In this document: positions 1 to 12,244 of the stretch, in pieces
Position numbering within the stretch: the first letter of the stretch is position 1
How the letters are laid out: the number at the start of each line of letters is the position of its first letter
The notes under the pieces: generated by a model
The model's database searches: none
What the model was told of the DNA's origin: nothing
Seen by the model: only the letters and a program-made list of their open reading frames with translations
From: Urophycis tenuis
Taxonomy: Eukaryota; Chordata; Actinopteri; Gadiformes; Phycidae
Direction: 5' to 3'
Length of the DNA: 64,000 nt
Assembly (NCBI GenBank): GCA_036785325.1
Contig: JAXIVH010000024.1
Coordinates: 2,773,340-2,837,339, forward strand
Translations under genes and position numbers: made by a program

Positions 1-239
1 GTGATGTCACCATCTCCACCAACAGTGATGTCACCACTGTGATGTCACCATCTCCACCAACAGTGATGTCCCCACTGTGATGTCACCATCGCCACCACAG
101 TGATGTCACCAATGTGATGTCACCATCCCCACCACCAGTGATGTCACCACTGTGATGTCACCAATGTGATGTCACCATCGCCACCACAGTGATGTCACCA
201 CTGTGATGTCACCATCGCCACCACAGTGATGTCACCACA
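1..239. repeat. Minisatellite with GTGATGTCAC units
   Basis: Tandem array that is cut by the left edge of the window, so its true length is unknown. Every unit starts with GTGATGTC(A/C)CC and comes in two forms: about 14 bases ending in CCACT or CCAAT, and 23-24 bases ending in CCATCNCCACCA(A)CA. The two forms mostly alternate, giving a higher-order unit of about 38 bases. Thirteen unit starts can be counted, with few substitutions, so the array is homogenised. Each unit contains TGATGTCA, one base from the palindromic CRE TGACGTCA. No coding meaning is visible. Confidence 0.93.
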
Positions 240-965
240 GCGGCATCATGTTGTAGCATACTAGTGTGCTGTAGGAGACTATGGGCTGGATAGGAGTCCT
301 CGGTCTCTCGTGGATTCAGAGGTGCACACCAGCAGAGCATTCAAGGACATGTGGAGACAGTGTGTTGGCCAGCTGCCACCACTGAGCACATCAGAGTGGT
401 GCAGACTGTCTTGCTAAATTGGATATTAAAGTCAAACATGAGACCTCGAAGAAGTCACCGTTTTCTACTGTCCATTCCAATCTACCAGATCTTATCTGCG
501 AAGAACAAAATGAGATCCTTGGTTTTCCTAATCTTGGCAATACAAGTGAGATGGAGAGTGAACGTGGTCAGCTCGCTAGAGAGTGGCATGCATAGGTAAT
601 CAGTTCATTCTACGCATTAACTCCAGTGGCTCACCTCAAGCTAACCCCCCCCCCACCGACCGATCCCTGCCTTCAAGTTTGCATCTTTCAAATGTGCGGT
701 GGGTGCAGAGTGCGGAGGCAGACATGACTGCAACGTCTATTTGGGAACTAACACAAAAGGGGTTGAATGAACGTCGCTTCCTCTTTGCGTGTACGTAGAA
801 TCTGAAGGAACTGTAGTTAAGTGGGGGCACGGGGCTATCAGACCTTGCCAATTAGGGAGAGAGAGAGAGAGTCACCCTCCTCACTGCCTAGGGTTAACCC
901 CTGCAGCACCCCAGTCAGGAATAACATGACTAACATTCCAGATGTGCTTGTGTTCAATTTTATGT
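240..965. other. No gene seen; short GA run
   Basis: Mixed unique sequence with only short, mutually overlapping frames on both strands. A short GAGAGA run lies at about 857-871. No splice, promoter or repeat-family signal strong enough to call. Confidence 0.6.
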
Positions 966-986
966 TTGTGTGTGTGGTGTTGTGTG

Positions 987-1062
<76 letters not shown>
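966..1062. repeat. (TG)n microsatellite fused to a 31-G homopolymer
   Basis: An imperfect then pure TG tract runs to about 1029 and is followed directly by 31 consecutive G at 1032-1062. The apparent Cys/Val- and Gly-rich reading frames across it are artefacts of the repeat. Confidence 0.95.
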
Positions 1063-1176
1063 CTGATGTAACGACGGAACATCTGTGAGCCGTCGGGAGG
1101 GACAGGGCCATATGCCAGTTGAGGGGACCGCAGGCTACAAAGACTGTACGTGCGAGCGTGTGTGTAATGGAAGGCT

Positions 1177-1204
1177 GGGGGGGGGGGGGGGGGGGGGGGG
1201 GGGG
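1177..1204. repeat. 28-G homopolymer
   Basis: Uninterrupted run of 28 G, 115 bases after the previous G run. The region between the two runs is unique sequence without a gene. Confidence 0.95.
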
Positions 1205-1353
1205 TCTCGTGTAACAATCACAATGTATTTTGTCTGTTTGATTCGGTGGTATTTTGTACCGCTTTCCGAGACGTAAACATAACATAACATGAAACAACAG
1301 TGGATTTCCTTCTGATTTCAAGTTTTACAAATCCGTTTCACACGCGCACGCAG

Positions 1354-1380
1354 CCACACACACACACACACACACACGCA
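1354..1380. repeat. (CA)n microsatellite
   Basis: Short CA repeat ending in ACGCACATATGTATG. It is a simple repeat only. Confidence 0.9.
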
Positions 1381-2243
1381 CATATGTATGTATGACAGTC
1401 GGCCACACCGCCGTAGTTCTTCTAAGTTCAACTCCATCTCCAGCATCGCTTTGCTCATTATCCACTCAACATACCCATGCGTCACAGTGCAAGACATACA
1501 TAGAACCACACTTCGCTATAATAAACTACAAATACAACGCAAGCGATACACACACAGCAGTCGTCCGCGCAACTCAACCAGCGAAGAGCGACCAACCGCT
1601 CTGTCCACCGCGCTCACATGTTCGCCAGCGGCAGAGGCATTCTGCAAGCAATACCATCGCACCGAAGCGTACACCAAACACAGAATATTGTTCGCTTACC
1701 GTAAAGCAGGGGAGGTTTTTGTCAGAATGAAAATATAGCTTATATTAAATCCTTAGTAGGTGTCCACATTTTGGGAAGAGGAAGAGGAGATGGAGGAGAT
1801 GCCCGTCCGTCTGCCTGCTACTGTGTGTGAGCAGCGAATAATCGGACTGTCAGTGCGTAACAATAACCCGCACGGGGGGGGGGGGGGGGGGGGGGGGGGC
1901 TTGGAGCGACCCCGTCCAATTAGAAACACTGGGATTGATTGTTACAGAAAATGGGGGATTTTGAACATATTCTGCACGAAAGAGATACAATAAAAATATA
2001 ATAAAGCATGCTGCAATGAATTGTGTAGGTCTAACTCTCACTGAGATAACAACAGAACACAATTGGTGTGACAAAGTGAGAAAAATACATGAATTAATTT
2101 TAGTCTTGCTATAATCTTAACGGAATGCGGAAAAAGGCTGTATTAGAACTAGGCCTACATCTCGCTGTACGAAGGTAATGTTTCGTGAATATTCTAGAGT
2201 ACTTGAACATACACAATCAGGCCTTCTTGACAGTGTGACACAC
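1381..2243. other. No gene seen; contains a 26-G homopolymer
   Basis: Two overlapping + frames of 112-116 codons occupy 1388-1738, but they read the same DNA in different frames and show no domain, splice context or codon pattern, so I do not call a gene. The stretch 1874-1899 is a run of 26 G. The rest is AT-rich unique sequence. Confidence 0.6.
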
Positions 2244-2283
2244 ACGCAATGCGTGTGTATGTGTGTATGTGTGTATGTGTGTG
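2244..2283. repeat. (TG)n/(GTGTAT) simple repeat
   Basis: Interrupted GTGTGTAT repeat in unique sequence. Confidence 0.85.
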
Positions 2284-2568
2284 TCATGTGTCACGCACTG
2301 GTTGTGTGACACAGCCAATGCGTGATGCTTATCATATCATGTCGATGTGCAGCGAGCTCCTCCAGCCCGCTGAGCAACATTCACGGACGGTTTTAACACC
2401 GTCAGCAAACTTCTCGCTCACTGCGCCATCTAGCGGTTTCCAAATAGAACCAGTCCCGTCCAGTCGAATGTCTGTCACTTGGACTCAATGGGTTCAGTAA
2501 AATACTTGTTTCAAAAAATATGCCAATACAATACACATTATGATTGTATTCCTGTCTTAAAGGTCCCA

Positions 2569-2599
2569 ATTTATATGTATTTGTATGCATGTATGTATG

Positions 2600-2631
<32 letters not shown>

Positions 2632-2695
2632 TGTATGTATGTATGTATGTATGTATGTATGTATGTATGTATGTATGTATGTATGTATGTATGTA

Positions 2696-2728
<33 letters not shown>

Positions 2729-2882
2729 GACTGTCTGTCTGTCTCTATGTATGTATGTATGTATGTATGTATGTACTGTATGCATGTATGTATGTACTGT
2801 ATGTATGTATGTATGTATGTATGTATGTATGTATGTACTGTATGTATGTATGTATGTATGTATGTATGTATGTATGTATGTA
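2569..2882. repeat. Compound (GTAT)n-(GTCT)n-(GTAT)n microsatellite
   Basis: About 310 bases of tetranucleotide repeat. A long GTAT block runs to about 2696, a GTCT block to about 2744 with one interruption, then GTAT again with three CTGTAT interruptions. Four-base periodicity gives open frames in all three phases on both strands (Met-Tyr-Val-Cys or His-Thr-Tyr-Ile strings), which are not genes. Confidence 0.97.
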
Positions 2883-3342
<460 letters not shown>

Positions 3343-3387
3343 TGTATGAGGTAGAGGTGAAATTGTGAAACAGGTGAATGACATGTA

Positions 3388-3432
3388 CACATACACACAC
3401 ACACACACACCAGAGCGAAGGAACACATGCAC

Positions 3433-3513
<81 letters not shown>
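3388..3513. repeat. Two (CA)n blocks
   Basis: A short CA block to about 3411, a spacer of about 17 bases, then about 84 bases of nearly pure CA. Together with the TG block at 3616 on the same strand this gives CA and TG tracts in inverted orientation 100 bases apart. Confidence 0.95.
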
Positions 3514-3516
<3 letters not shown>

Positions 3517-3614
3517 GAATGTTCCTAATATAACTATGTTGACAATAGCTGGCGCAAGATGATACAGAGGTGTGGGCATGTGTGTTTGCACAAGTGCTTG
3601 ATCATGTGTATCAC

Positions 3615-3615
<1 letters not shown>

Positions 3616-3660
<45 letters not shown>

Positions 3661-3671
3661 GTGTGTGTGTG
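3616..3671. repeat. (TG)n microsatellite
   Basis: About 56 bases of TG with one C interruption. It ends the simple-repeat cluster that begins near 2.57 kb. Confidence 0.95.
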
Positions 3672-4189
3672 AATACATATAAACCTGTGTGTATATGTAT
3701 GTATAAATAATATATATGTCTTTTAAACATGCGTGCAGAAGGACGTTTCCATGATTTTCCTACATCGGAGAGAAACACAGAAAGAGAAAAACTAACAAGG
3801 CCCACATGTCACCGCAGGGTCGTGTATTATTTGGAAATACTGCCACCTGACGTTAAGCAAAGAGAGTACATATTTAATGTATTTCATGTAGCCTACTCAG
3901 CCTACTAAAAACTATAGGCCTACAGAAAAATACCATGACAAAGTTGTACTTTGAGGTCGTCAAGTAGATACCATGTAATTAGCAAATCAAACGCTCTCAC
4001 TCACGGACAACTCCTGCATTGATGAATACGGTATCTATTCTTTTATTCTAGTTCTAATATGCGTGACAGGATTACTCTCGCGACATTTCACAGAATCAAT
4101 ACCCCAACTGCCGACAGTGAACGTGAATATCAGTCAGAGGTAATGTTAATCGTACGAGCAACAGAAGCACAATGGAACAGACAGTGGAG
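3672..4189. other. No gene seen; region upstream of the promoter candidate
   Basis: Unique sequence with no retained frame. It leads into the CpG-containing promoter-like segment; CpG dinucleotides become visibly more frequent from about 4060. Confidence 0.5.
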
Positions 4190-4345
4190 CTGAGACCTGG
4201 CGGTTACAGCCCACTGGTTCAGACAGGTGGGCCTCCCGACCAATCAGCAAGCTGTTTGGCTGCTTTAGAGCCGTCTCGAGCGCGGCTCTGTAAGGCTCAG
4301 ATGACTTCGGGATGACGTTAACAGTTCAGGCCTTTGACGTTTTAC
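4190..4345 (+). promoter_or_regulatory. Candidate promoter with CCAAT box and CRE-like motifs
   Basis: A consensus NF-Y site ACCAATCAGC lies at 4239-4248. About 20 bases on, a short inverted repeat (AGAGCCG at 4267-4273 and CGGCTCT at 4283-4289) surrounds CTCGAG. TGACGTTA (4313-4320) and TTGACGTTTT (around 4334-4343) follow, both CRE/ATF half-site-like. There is no TATA box. CpG density is higher than in the surrounding DNA, and a strong splice donor lies about 120 bases downstream. The order CCAAT, CRE-like sites, short exon, GTGAGT is typical of a TATA-less vertebrate promoter reading to the right. What is seen is the motif set; promoter activity is inferred. Confidence 0.55.
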
Positions 4346-4458
4346 CGTGGGGATTTGTAGCCCCGAACTTCGTTGTTTTACAATCTTTTTAATATTGTGT
4401 CAAACAATTTTAAAAGACAACAAACCTGCCTCTCTCTGGTCTGGTCCACAGATTCCCG
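4346..4458 (+). other. Candidate non-coding first exon
   Basis: The segment after the CCAAT/CRE cluster ends in GATTCCCG followed by GTGAGT (GT at 4459-4460), a near-consensus 5' splice site. It contains no ATG-started frame of useful length, so if transcribed it would be a 5' UTR exon. The start is approximate because no initiator element is decisive. This would be exon 1 of the gene whose candidate coding exons are listed further right, but the link is inference. Confidence 0.45.
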
Positions 4459-4460
4459 GT

Positions 4461-4701
4461 GAGTCTGATGAACGTTGTGGCAGAAGCAACTTTTCATCGA
4501 GTAAAAAGTGAATAGAGGTTTTTGCTGTTGGGCCTGGTTCAGTTCGGCTACAGAGGTCGTTGCTGGCCTAATTTGACTCTATTTTAGTCACTGAAACAAA
4601 ACCACCTAATCCAATGTGTCCAAATACCAACAGCCTGTGCAACCCAAACGGAAATCCAAGACAGCGTCGAACCAAACAAAGTCAAATTCACTTAATGTAA
4701 T

Positions 4702-4736
<35 letters not shown>

Positions 4737-5636
4737 AATTAGTCCACCAACAACCCAAATCCAATTTGCTCTCAACATCTCAGCAGCCCAGGTTAACATG
4801 TCTAATGCTCTGCGTTGTTTGGCCCATGGGCTGATAAACACCTCATGTTCACATGTTGGTTGACTTCACCTCTTAATATTTCCAATGAAGCATTAAGCAT
4901 TGATCTGTTTAGGCTGGTTTTAAGTTATGCATGTTAAAGGGGGAGATGAGTGAACATGGGTGGGGAGGTTCTGTTTGTCTGGGCTGGCAACATAGAAACA
5001 CCCTCAGTTGGGGTCATGACAGCATTAAACTAACTGGGCTATGTCTAAGTAGAACTACGCTTTAAGCTTTCGTTAATGAGAAAGATGTGTTTGCAGTATT
5101 TTTCCATCACTCAGTTGTAGGTCTATCCAATAGTGCCCGGAGGCATTTTGGTTTGCAGCAGTTGATAACGCCTGTTAGAAATCGAAAATTAACTGAGAGG
5201 TTCCAACAATATGTAAATTGCTCTGGCGATGAGAGGAGTACTACTAAATACTGGGCAGCAAATTAAATGCTCCACTTTTAGTCTGTTATGAGGCCCCAGT
5301 GACTTTAAAAATATCTGAGCCTGTATGCGGACAAGGGCCTGTCATTGTCATTGTTTACCTTCATTCACTTTGTGATAGGCACATCGTCACTGAAATACAA
5401 AATTCATACATATTCCCATCCACATGTTTTTAAATCTGCTGTACTTATTTCGATTTGATTGGCTAATTTAAAATGTTGTTATTTACCTTCTTTGTATAAT
5501 GAATTGGCTTGCATTTATTTATTTTTATTCTATTCCAGACAATTGTTAAAAAGATGATAAACGCTCACTATACATTGTATAATTATGATTATGTATGTGT
5601 CAATTTGTTTGTAATAATACATTTGCCCTCTGACAG
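4461..5636. other. Intron-like AT-rich sequence with a 30-A run
   Basis: A-homopolymer of 30 bases at 4704-4733. It has no retroelement body or convincing target-site duplication next to it, so I treat it as a simple repeat rather than a processed copy. The remainder is AT-rich unique sequence ending in a pyrimidine-containing ACATTTGCCCTCTGACAG acceptor-like site at 5619-5636. Confidence 0.6.
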
Positions 5637-5661
5637 GTGAATGAAGAAGATTCTACGGTAT
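5637..5661 (+). CDS. Candidate start-codon mini-exon (partial)
   Basis: An acceptor-like site (CCCTCTGACAG) is followed by GTGA and ATGAAGAAGATTCTACGGTAT, encoding Met-Lys-Lys-Ile-Leu-Arg-Tyr. There are two overlapping donor choices: GTATGT at 5658, leaving two bases of the Arg codon, or GTGAGT at 5662, ending on a full codon. Either gives a short exon carrying an initiator ATG about 1.2 kb after the candidate first exon. The two donors would select different downstream phases, matching the 49.58-kb exon and the 48.52-kb exon respectively. I do not recognise the N-terminus. Without a donor the frame stops after 34 codons, so it could also be chance. Confidence 0.3.
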
Positions 5662-8600
5662 GTGAGTAACTCAGTTCTCCCTCATGTGCTGGCGCTGGAT
5701 AGTGTTTACGGTTTAGTGTTTAGTGTTTACCTTGTGGTTGGTTGAATTATAGTGTAGGTTGATGTTAATGCATTTGTTAATGTGGCTCAGTTTTTAATGA
5801 TGGTCCTGGTGTGTGGACAGATATATCAAGTTATGGATTTCCCCCTGGATCCAGTTTGAAGTCTCCAGTGTTCTAAGGTCTATGCATGCATTCACGGTGG
5901 GCAGAACCAACTTCAACCCTAAAATATCAATCGATCCACATGAGTAAACACATGCTGATGGGTTGTTTGAGCGATCAGAGATTCATGCTGGGATATGGAG
6001 CTGCCTGAAATTTAGTTTTGTAGACTAGCACCCTTGAGTGAAATCAAGGGTTTAATGGAGTGTCAAAATGGCAGTTGCATGAACTGGAATGTTCTCCAGA
6101 ATGGCAGGAGGGTTTTTTGAGGAGAGGAAACGAGGGTAGGACTATGAGGGCTTATCTTTTCAGCTCGTAGAACACAACTGTGGTCTGACAGCAGGGTGGC
6201 ATGGAACTTATTTTCACATTCCTCTTCATAGACTTTGAAGCCTCAGTGGCGGTTTAGTTGCCTCCTAGACTGGAGGAGATGTATTTTGGTTTTCAGAGCT
6301 TTAGTTTGGAAAGAACCCAATTGGGATCTTTTCCAAGATGGCTTCTTACTCAATGCATTTTGCAGGAACCCCACCCAATGCTTGTCGCTACATTGCAGTT
6401 TAGTCTGAGAAGGACTTGCATCTCTAAGTTGGAAGTACATGAGATGTTATCCACAGAGTGGCTCCTATCCCTCCACTGGAGCCAGCAGTGGGCTCTTCAC
6501 CTCTCAATGTCAGATGTTGAAGCCATGGCCCAGTCTTGGTGAGTCTTCAAAATAAGAGCCCCTCAATGTAAGGTTCATCAAATGTTTTTGCTGCACAAAT
6601 TGTTGGATGAGTTTGGCAATGTTTAAGCTGCTCACAATTACAGGTGTATGTTTACAGGTTTTATCTTGGACTATGTAGGGTCTTGTCTGAATGTGGTTAT
6701 GCATTTCCTATTCCCCAGCTACAGCTCCCCAGGGGGCTGCTAATGCTACCTAACAGCTGGTGGTTTAATTGACTCTTACACTTGCTACAGTTGCCTTGGA
6801 TTTGTCCTTCATGATCTTTTTATACAGTTTTGCAGTTTCTCATTGAAATTTCTCTTTGCACACAAAGTTCATGCTCAGTGGAAATTCGCTGTCACTCAAT
6901 GTTTGCTGGACAATGAATGATAAACCGCCAACCCACTACATTTTACAGCATCCCTGAATGTCTTCAGGCAGTTTTTTTGCATACTTTTGGAGATGCGGGT
7001 CCATCTGCAATGCCTGAACTCAAGACTGTTGAATCAACCAAGACCTGTGCGCTAGTACAGCAAAGGAGAAGAAATCACCATTGTGGCTTTAAAATCAATG
7101 AAGGGCAACATGGGAATCTTTCCCATGGTCCCTGCTTGTGTCCAAATTGCACGAGGCAAGCACTTACACTTGTCCTCTTCGTAGGGTAACCATGTCGCCA
7201 TCTTGAAAGGCATTTCAGTTTATGGAATAATTGATTTTGTTCAAAGGTATGGTAATGCAGTAATAACGTAATGTCTGGAAAACTACTCCAGGCAGAAGTT
7301 GAACTGTATTCCAACATTCATACCACATTTTTATCAGTAAGTGTACTTTTATGTAAAGAAAATGATGACATGAGAACACTAATCAGAACATAATTCACCA
7401 GATTATTGAGATCAAAATCTTGGCTGGAAAATAAAACTGCAGTGAATGAATGCAGTTTAGTTGTTGATGGAGAGATTTGAGTTTTAATTGCTAGCTGGTG
7501 TACTTATTGTGTAATGGCCAAGAGGCCAAGATTGGGATTTTAATGAGTCTGTTCTTGGATGAAATGTTTATAGTTTGGCTATGTGATGTTTTCCTGCTGT
7601 AATTGCTGTGTTATATTCCCTTTTACATGCACACAACTCTCAACTCTACCCTTGTCCTCACACTTGCAGTTAAGTATTTGATGGAATGTATGTTTTCCTT
7701 GGAGTGATTGGGATTGGGTAGATTTTTCTTTATGTAGAGTTATATTTATAGAGAAATATATTTTTGCTTTGGTTAAATCTAAGTGTATGATGTCAGTGCA
7801 ATGATGGCGTAGAGATGCTAAATCCCAACAGCAGCGGATGTTCAGATCATCTTGATAAAGGTAGGTCTGTTGGTTATATGAAATCATCTGACTGAAAGAT
7901 TGTCTGATGTTCAACTCAAGGTGAGGTGCTGGTTATTTTACTCTCTGCTGGTTGGGCTTTGACTGAGAGTGCTCACTTTGGGCTGCTGGAGGACGGAGCT
8001 CGAAGAGGTTTGCAACTTTGAGATCCCAAGATTTTCGTTCAAAAATCTTGGCTGGTAATAAACTCCAAACTGATTTAGTAATAATATAAGATTTTAAGTT
8101 GGCTTTCTCAAGGTTTCTCCCTTGAATTGTAGGGATTTCTTCCTTTGGTTAAGAACACTACAAATACCGTTGACTTGAAATATATGCAACACAGTTAATT
8201 TTTTTCTGAACAAGCATCAACCATTTGTACCACCTTGTACACCGTGGATGTTGGATGGAAAAGATAATGCGTGACTTTCAAACTTGTAGCCTATGGAAAC
8301 CATTTGTGGACGGGCTTAAGAGAAAACAGGGGAGGAGTGGGAGGGAAGGAGCACAGCTGTATATCTTCCATGTTTAGATTATGCTTGCTTGACATGGCAA
8401 GTCTTACTGTAGCTAACTTTTCCATTTGAATCAACCTTATGGTTTGGTCATAGGTAGCATGACAGGAAATTGTATACACAATTGCAGACACTAGACATCT
8501 GCAATGCAGGTTTGGTTAGGATGTGTCTAAATTTGAATAGTAAATAAAAAATTGTATGTTTTTCTTTGTTGTTTTAACCATCGCCCTACCAGCAGAGGGG

Positions 8601-11326
8601 GCACTCTGACCAGAAAATAATTCATTTTACAAATATTAACTTCTTTTTTTTAAAAAGAAAAATCTACCAATTCGAAATAAAACAAACCCTGATAATCCAC
8701 AGGCAAGGATTTCTATTAACCTTAGACCAAGACCTTTGTCTGTGGTATGCACCAGGCCCACCAGGCATCGGTTTCAATTATTGAATTTTAACATTTGACC
8801 TCTATGAAGTAGCTTGAATGAGATTTATGTTTTCATTTATTTCAACCCTCATGTTAGATTTACCTGAGGCATAAACATGGTCTGCTTTAAAAGCCACAAC
8901 CTGAGCACATGTCTTACAAGGCCTTTCATGAGCCCGTGTGCAGAACTCCTACTGTTAATCATGGTGAATACATAAGATGTTTTAGTAATACATTATAAAT
9001 ACATAAAATACATAAAAAGTTATGAGTTGCACATGCTCTGACTTTTTCTTACAAACACACCTATACACAATCAGGAGTCACGACTGTGTCGTCCACACTC
9101 CAATGAATTTGCACCTACCCTAAGGTCCTTATTAGTTTGTTTATAGTTTCTCGTTGAATCCAAAAGTTAAGAATGTGTGCATCAAAATGCATTGTCTATT
9201 GTGTTGACCTTACAAACCGATAACTAATAGATCCCCGGCCAGGCATTGGCCATAACAAAAATATCAACATAACAGAAAACCAGCCCAATGTTCCAAGTGG
9301 TTCCCAATTGTCAAAAATAAATGGAAAGGTCCTCAACCATGTTTACTGCTAGATTTAAACTGAACTACAATGTGGGCCTAAACAGTTTATCCCCTGGGTG
9401 CTCAATGACCTTGCACCACTTGTGTTTACAATGTGTCCTAACAGACGAAATGGACTCTTAGGAATCTAAATTATTTAATGCTTTAAGAGGTAGTTCACTA
9501 AAAGGTGTAGCGCAGGTGTTATATGCTGATCTCCCTTCAGAGAAACAAATCAAACCATACTACACATGACAAGCTGTGAGAATTGGCCGTCTAAATACTG
9601 TACCACAACCTTTTGAGTAGCTTCCCTGTATGCCCGCTTGCACGTTGCGGCATCTGCAATAACGTGCTGTTACTTCTTGCATTGATGAGCACATTTCCTC
9701 TCTGTGGATGAAGCATGGGAGTCTATGATTATTTATACTGTTTTGTTCCCTGAAGCTGACACTCCACCGCACCGTCAGATTAGGCAGACATGCTGTTTCG
9801 ATTTGAGCGATTCACACACAAATTGGTTATTAAGAAGACACACTGGGAGGAATGGGGTCGGGCCAATCAAATCCCCTTTCAGGAGCCCTCGCTGGCGTGT
9901 GTAATGAGGTTGGGTTGCAAAGGTATGGGCCATGGCACACCTGCTGCTGATGGCAGTGCAGTTTAAGAAGTTGGTGCTGAACTTTGTCCTCAGGGGTTCA
10001 CACTGCCTGACGTCATCCAATATTCAGAGTTGGCTCCTGAAGATGAACTCCAGCGAATGTCAGGTTTTGAGGCGCGATGGCACAGAGGCTCAGGAGAAAA
10101 CAAGGCCTCATCTCTGTGCTGGCTTCTCTCCAGGAGGAATAGTACATTTTGTGTTCAGTTGACATTCGTGAATGAGTAGGGCTACATGGTGTGCACTAGG
10201 CAATGTGCAAGTTGTACCCCAGTGGTGACTGGAGGGGCTGAATGTGCATGCTGGTGGTGACTGGGTTCTGTATAGAGTAGTTAATGTTTTATTGCTTGAC
10301 TCTCGTAATGGGTTGTATGTGTTGACTTGAGTGGGTAGAACACACAACAACCATACCAAAGCTCCGCCTACTCCATCACAACATGCATCCACAGCCATTT
10401 TATATGAAATGCCCCTAATAACATCACTCTTGTGGTTGCTGTACACTATAATGGTCCCTGGTGAAAAGGATTTGAACAAGGTTGGAATGGCTTTTTTTGG
10501 TCTTTCAGGTTACGGCTGGCGATCAGTTTTTTTTATGTCTCGGTCAACACCGGAAGCACAATCTTGTGACTTTGTTATCTGCATTTAGAGCATTCAGAAA
10601 TGTCCACCTAGATGTATGATGGATAGGTAAGTCAACCAGTTGCTACAGCCCACTGTGTAGGCTTGTAGACTGATCTATCCAGTGTACATCTTCCACTTGT
10701 GATCAACAAGGAAACTTGTTATGGCTTATCACACTCACACTTGGTGGTGAAATAGTCCATTTAAATGCAAAGTCTTCTAGCTATTTATATGGTGTCCAAA
10801 TCTCTTTCTGTAATTTGTTGTCATGCATCGTACAACCTTAAAAAATGCATTTCCAACATTCCTTATGGACTGGATGCCTTTGATGGCATCAAACTGTTTC
10901 TAGATTATAAATTGGTTTTATAGGCTCTATAAAGAAGTTGCCTGCTAGTGGAAGAATTATTTGATGATTACAATAAAATGGTCAAATATGCTGGTCTACA
11001 TCCACATACTGTAATGTATAATGTACAGCTTTTTGAGAGCAAATATCATTGCCTTGATTCCAAGCTGTATGGAGTGTTACTGGGGTTCTCTGAGATATCA
11101 GTCTTTCCCAGATTCATGAGTTGTTTAATTCAAAATTCATCATTGTGCATCCAGAAGGGGAGTTTTGCTGTGTTGGCATTTGTGTTCCATTAATCGCCTC
11201 CATTGACTTGCAGAGTCACATCAGCTGAGCTCCCATTCATATGTGGGAATCCACTTTTAATTACTAATAGTCACTTATTCAAAATGAGTGCCAGTAACGA
11301 CACAAGATTGGAGTTTGTTTACAAAC
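5662..11326. other. 5.7 kb without recognisable genes
   Basis: Unique, AT-rich sequence with only short, unsupported frames (longest about 123 codons at 10108-10479 minus, no domain). I see no simple repeat of note and no SINE or LINE tail. The stretch 9700-9910 is higher in complexity, with GGCCAATCAAAT near 9862, but nothing decisive. Confidence 0.6.
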
Positions 11327-11496
11327 ACAGAATTCTGCACAATTTTCGGTGCTGTGATTATGAGGCTACCTGTGATACGCTGCCGGCTTATCCTATCTGC
11401 TGCTTCTGGCTGGGTAGTTTATGCGGAAGCTTATCCATTAGTGGCACATCACAAGTGGCCTAATCACTGCACCGAAAATAGTGCAGAATTTTCTGT
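11327..11496. mobile_element. MITE-like inverted-repeat element
   Basis: The left end (11327-11365, beginning ACAGAATTCTGCAC) and the right end (11458-11496, ending GTGCAGAATTTTCTGT) are imperfect inverted repeats of about 38 bases. The pairing includes the shared core TTTTCGGTGC[A/T]GTGATTA. The arms can be extended inward through a weaker TGTGAT match. The central 90 bases encode nothing. The size (about 170 bases) and long terminal inverted repeats fit a non-autonomous DNA transposon. I cannot see a clear target-site duplication, so the exact ends and superfamily are open. Confidence 0.6.
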
Positions 11497-12244
11497 TCTT
11501 AGACGAACTACAATCTTGTGTTTAACATCACTTAACCAGCAGCACAATATTTAACATACGCTTCAGAAACTAATGGAAATAGGGGTTTTCACTATATTGT
11601 ATATACATTATATCATTGATTGTTTCCTGTTTCACACCGGTCAGCCAGTGAACACTGTTTACTCATTGTCAATTAGCGACAACCACCCCCTACTCCCCCA
11701 TTTAAAGCCCTACAGTGATGTGCTGTAAACCTTATAAACTCCGCAGTGTACAAGCCAGTTAACCGGCCTATGACACCGCAAGGCCATGACTCATGAACGA
11801 CTGTCTAGCTGCTTCAAGTGTATACCTTTCCCCCCCCCTGTCTGGGGTGTTTGATAAAGCCCCAAGACAATCTGCTGGCTTGCACATTCTGGAGGTTGGC
11901 GAAAGCTCCACAATAATTTCCACATTGATCTGGGATGCACACAAAATCTGAAGTACTTCAAGGTTACATACTGCAAAAGACAGAAGGTATTGTGTTTAGA
12001 AACTATATTTTGAACTCCACTGTTTGAACAGACCTTACTTTGCAGTTGCTTGTTATGTCTGAAAAAACTTATGCATGCTGTTTAAATCCCCTTTCTTGTA
12101 ACACTCATAATACCCATGGATAGACTATGACAAATACATCAACAAAATGCTCCACAACTTTAAAATCGATCATGATCATCTACCCTCCAGACCCCTGTCT
12201 TAACATCTGCCAGTGCCTTCAGAGTTATATTATGGTGATTATTG
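11497..12244. other. No gene seen
   Basis: Unique sequence between the MITE-like element and the protein relic. Only a run of nine C at about 11830 stands out. Confidence 0.6.

Noticed and set aside
1..239. CRISPR-like repeat array
   Set aside because: Units are contiguous with no unique spacers, and the surrounding DNA is vertebrate-type.
4704..4733. Poly-A tail of a processed pseudogene
   Set aside because: No coding remnant upstream and only a 7-base TCAAATT repeat on the two sides; better read as a simple A run.
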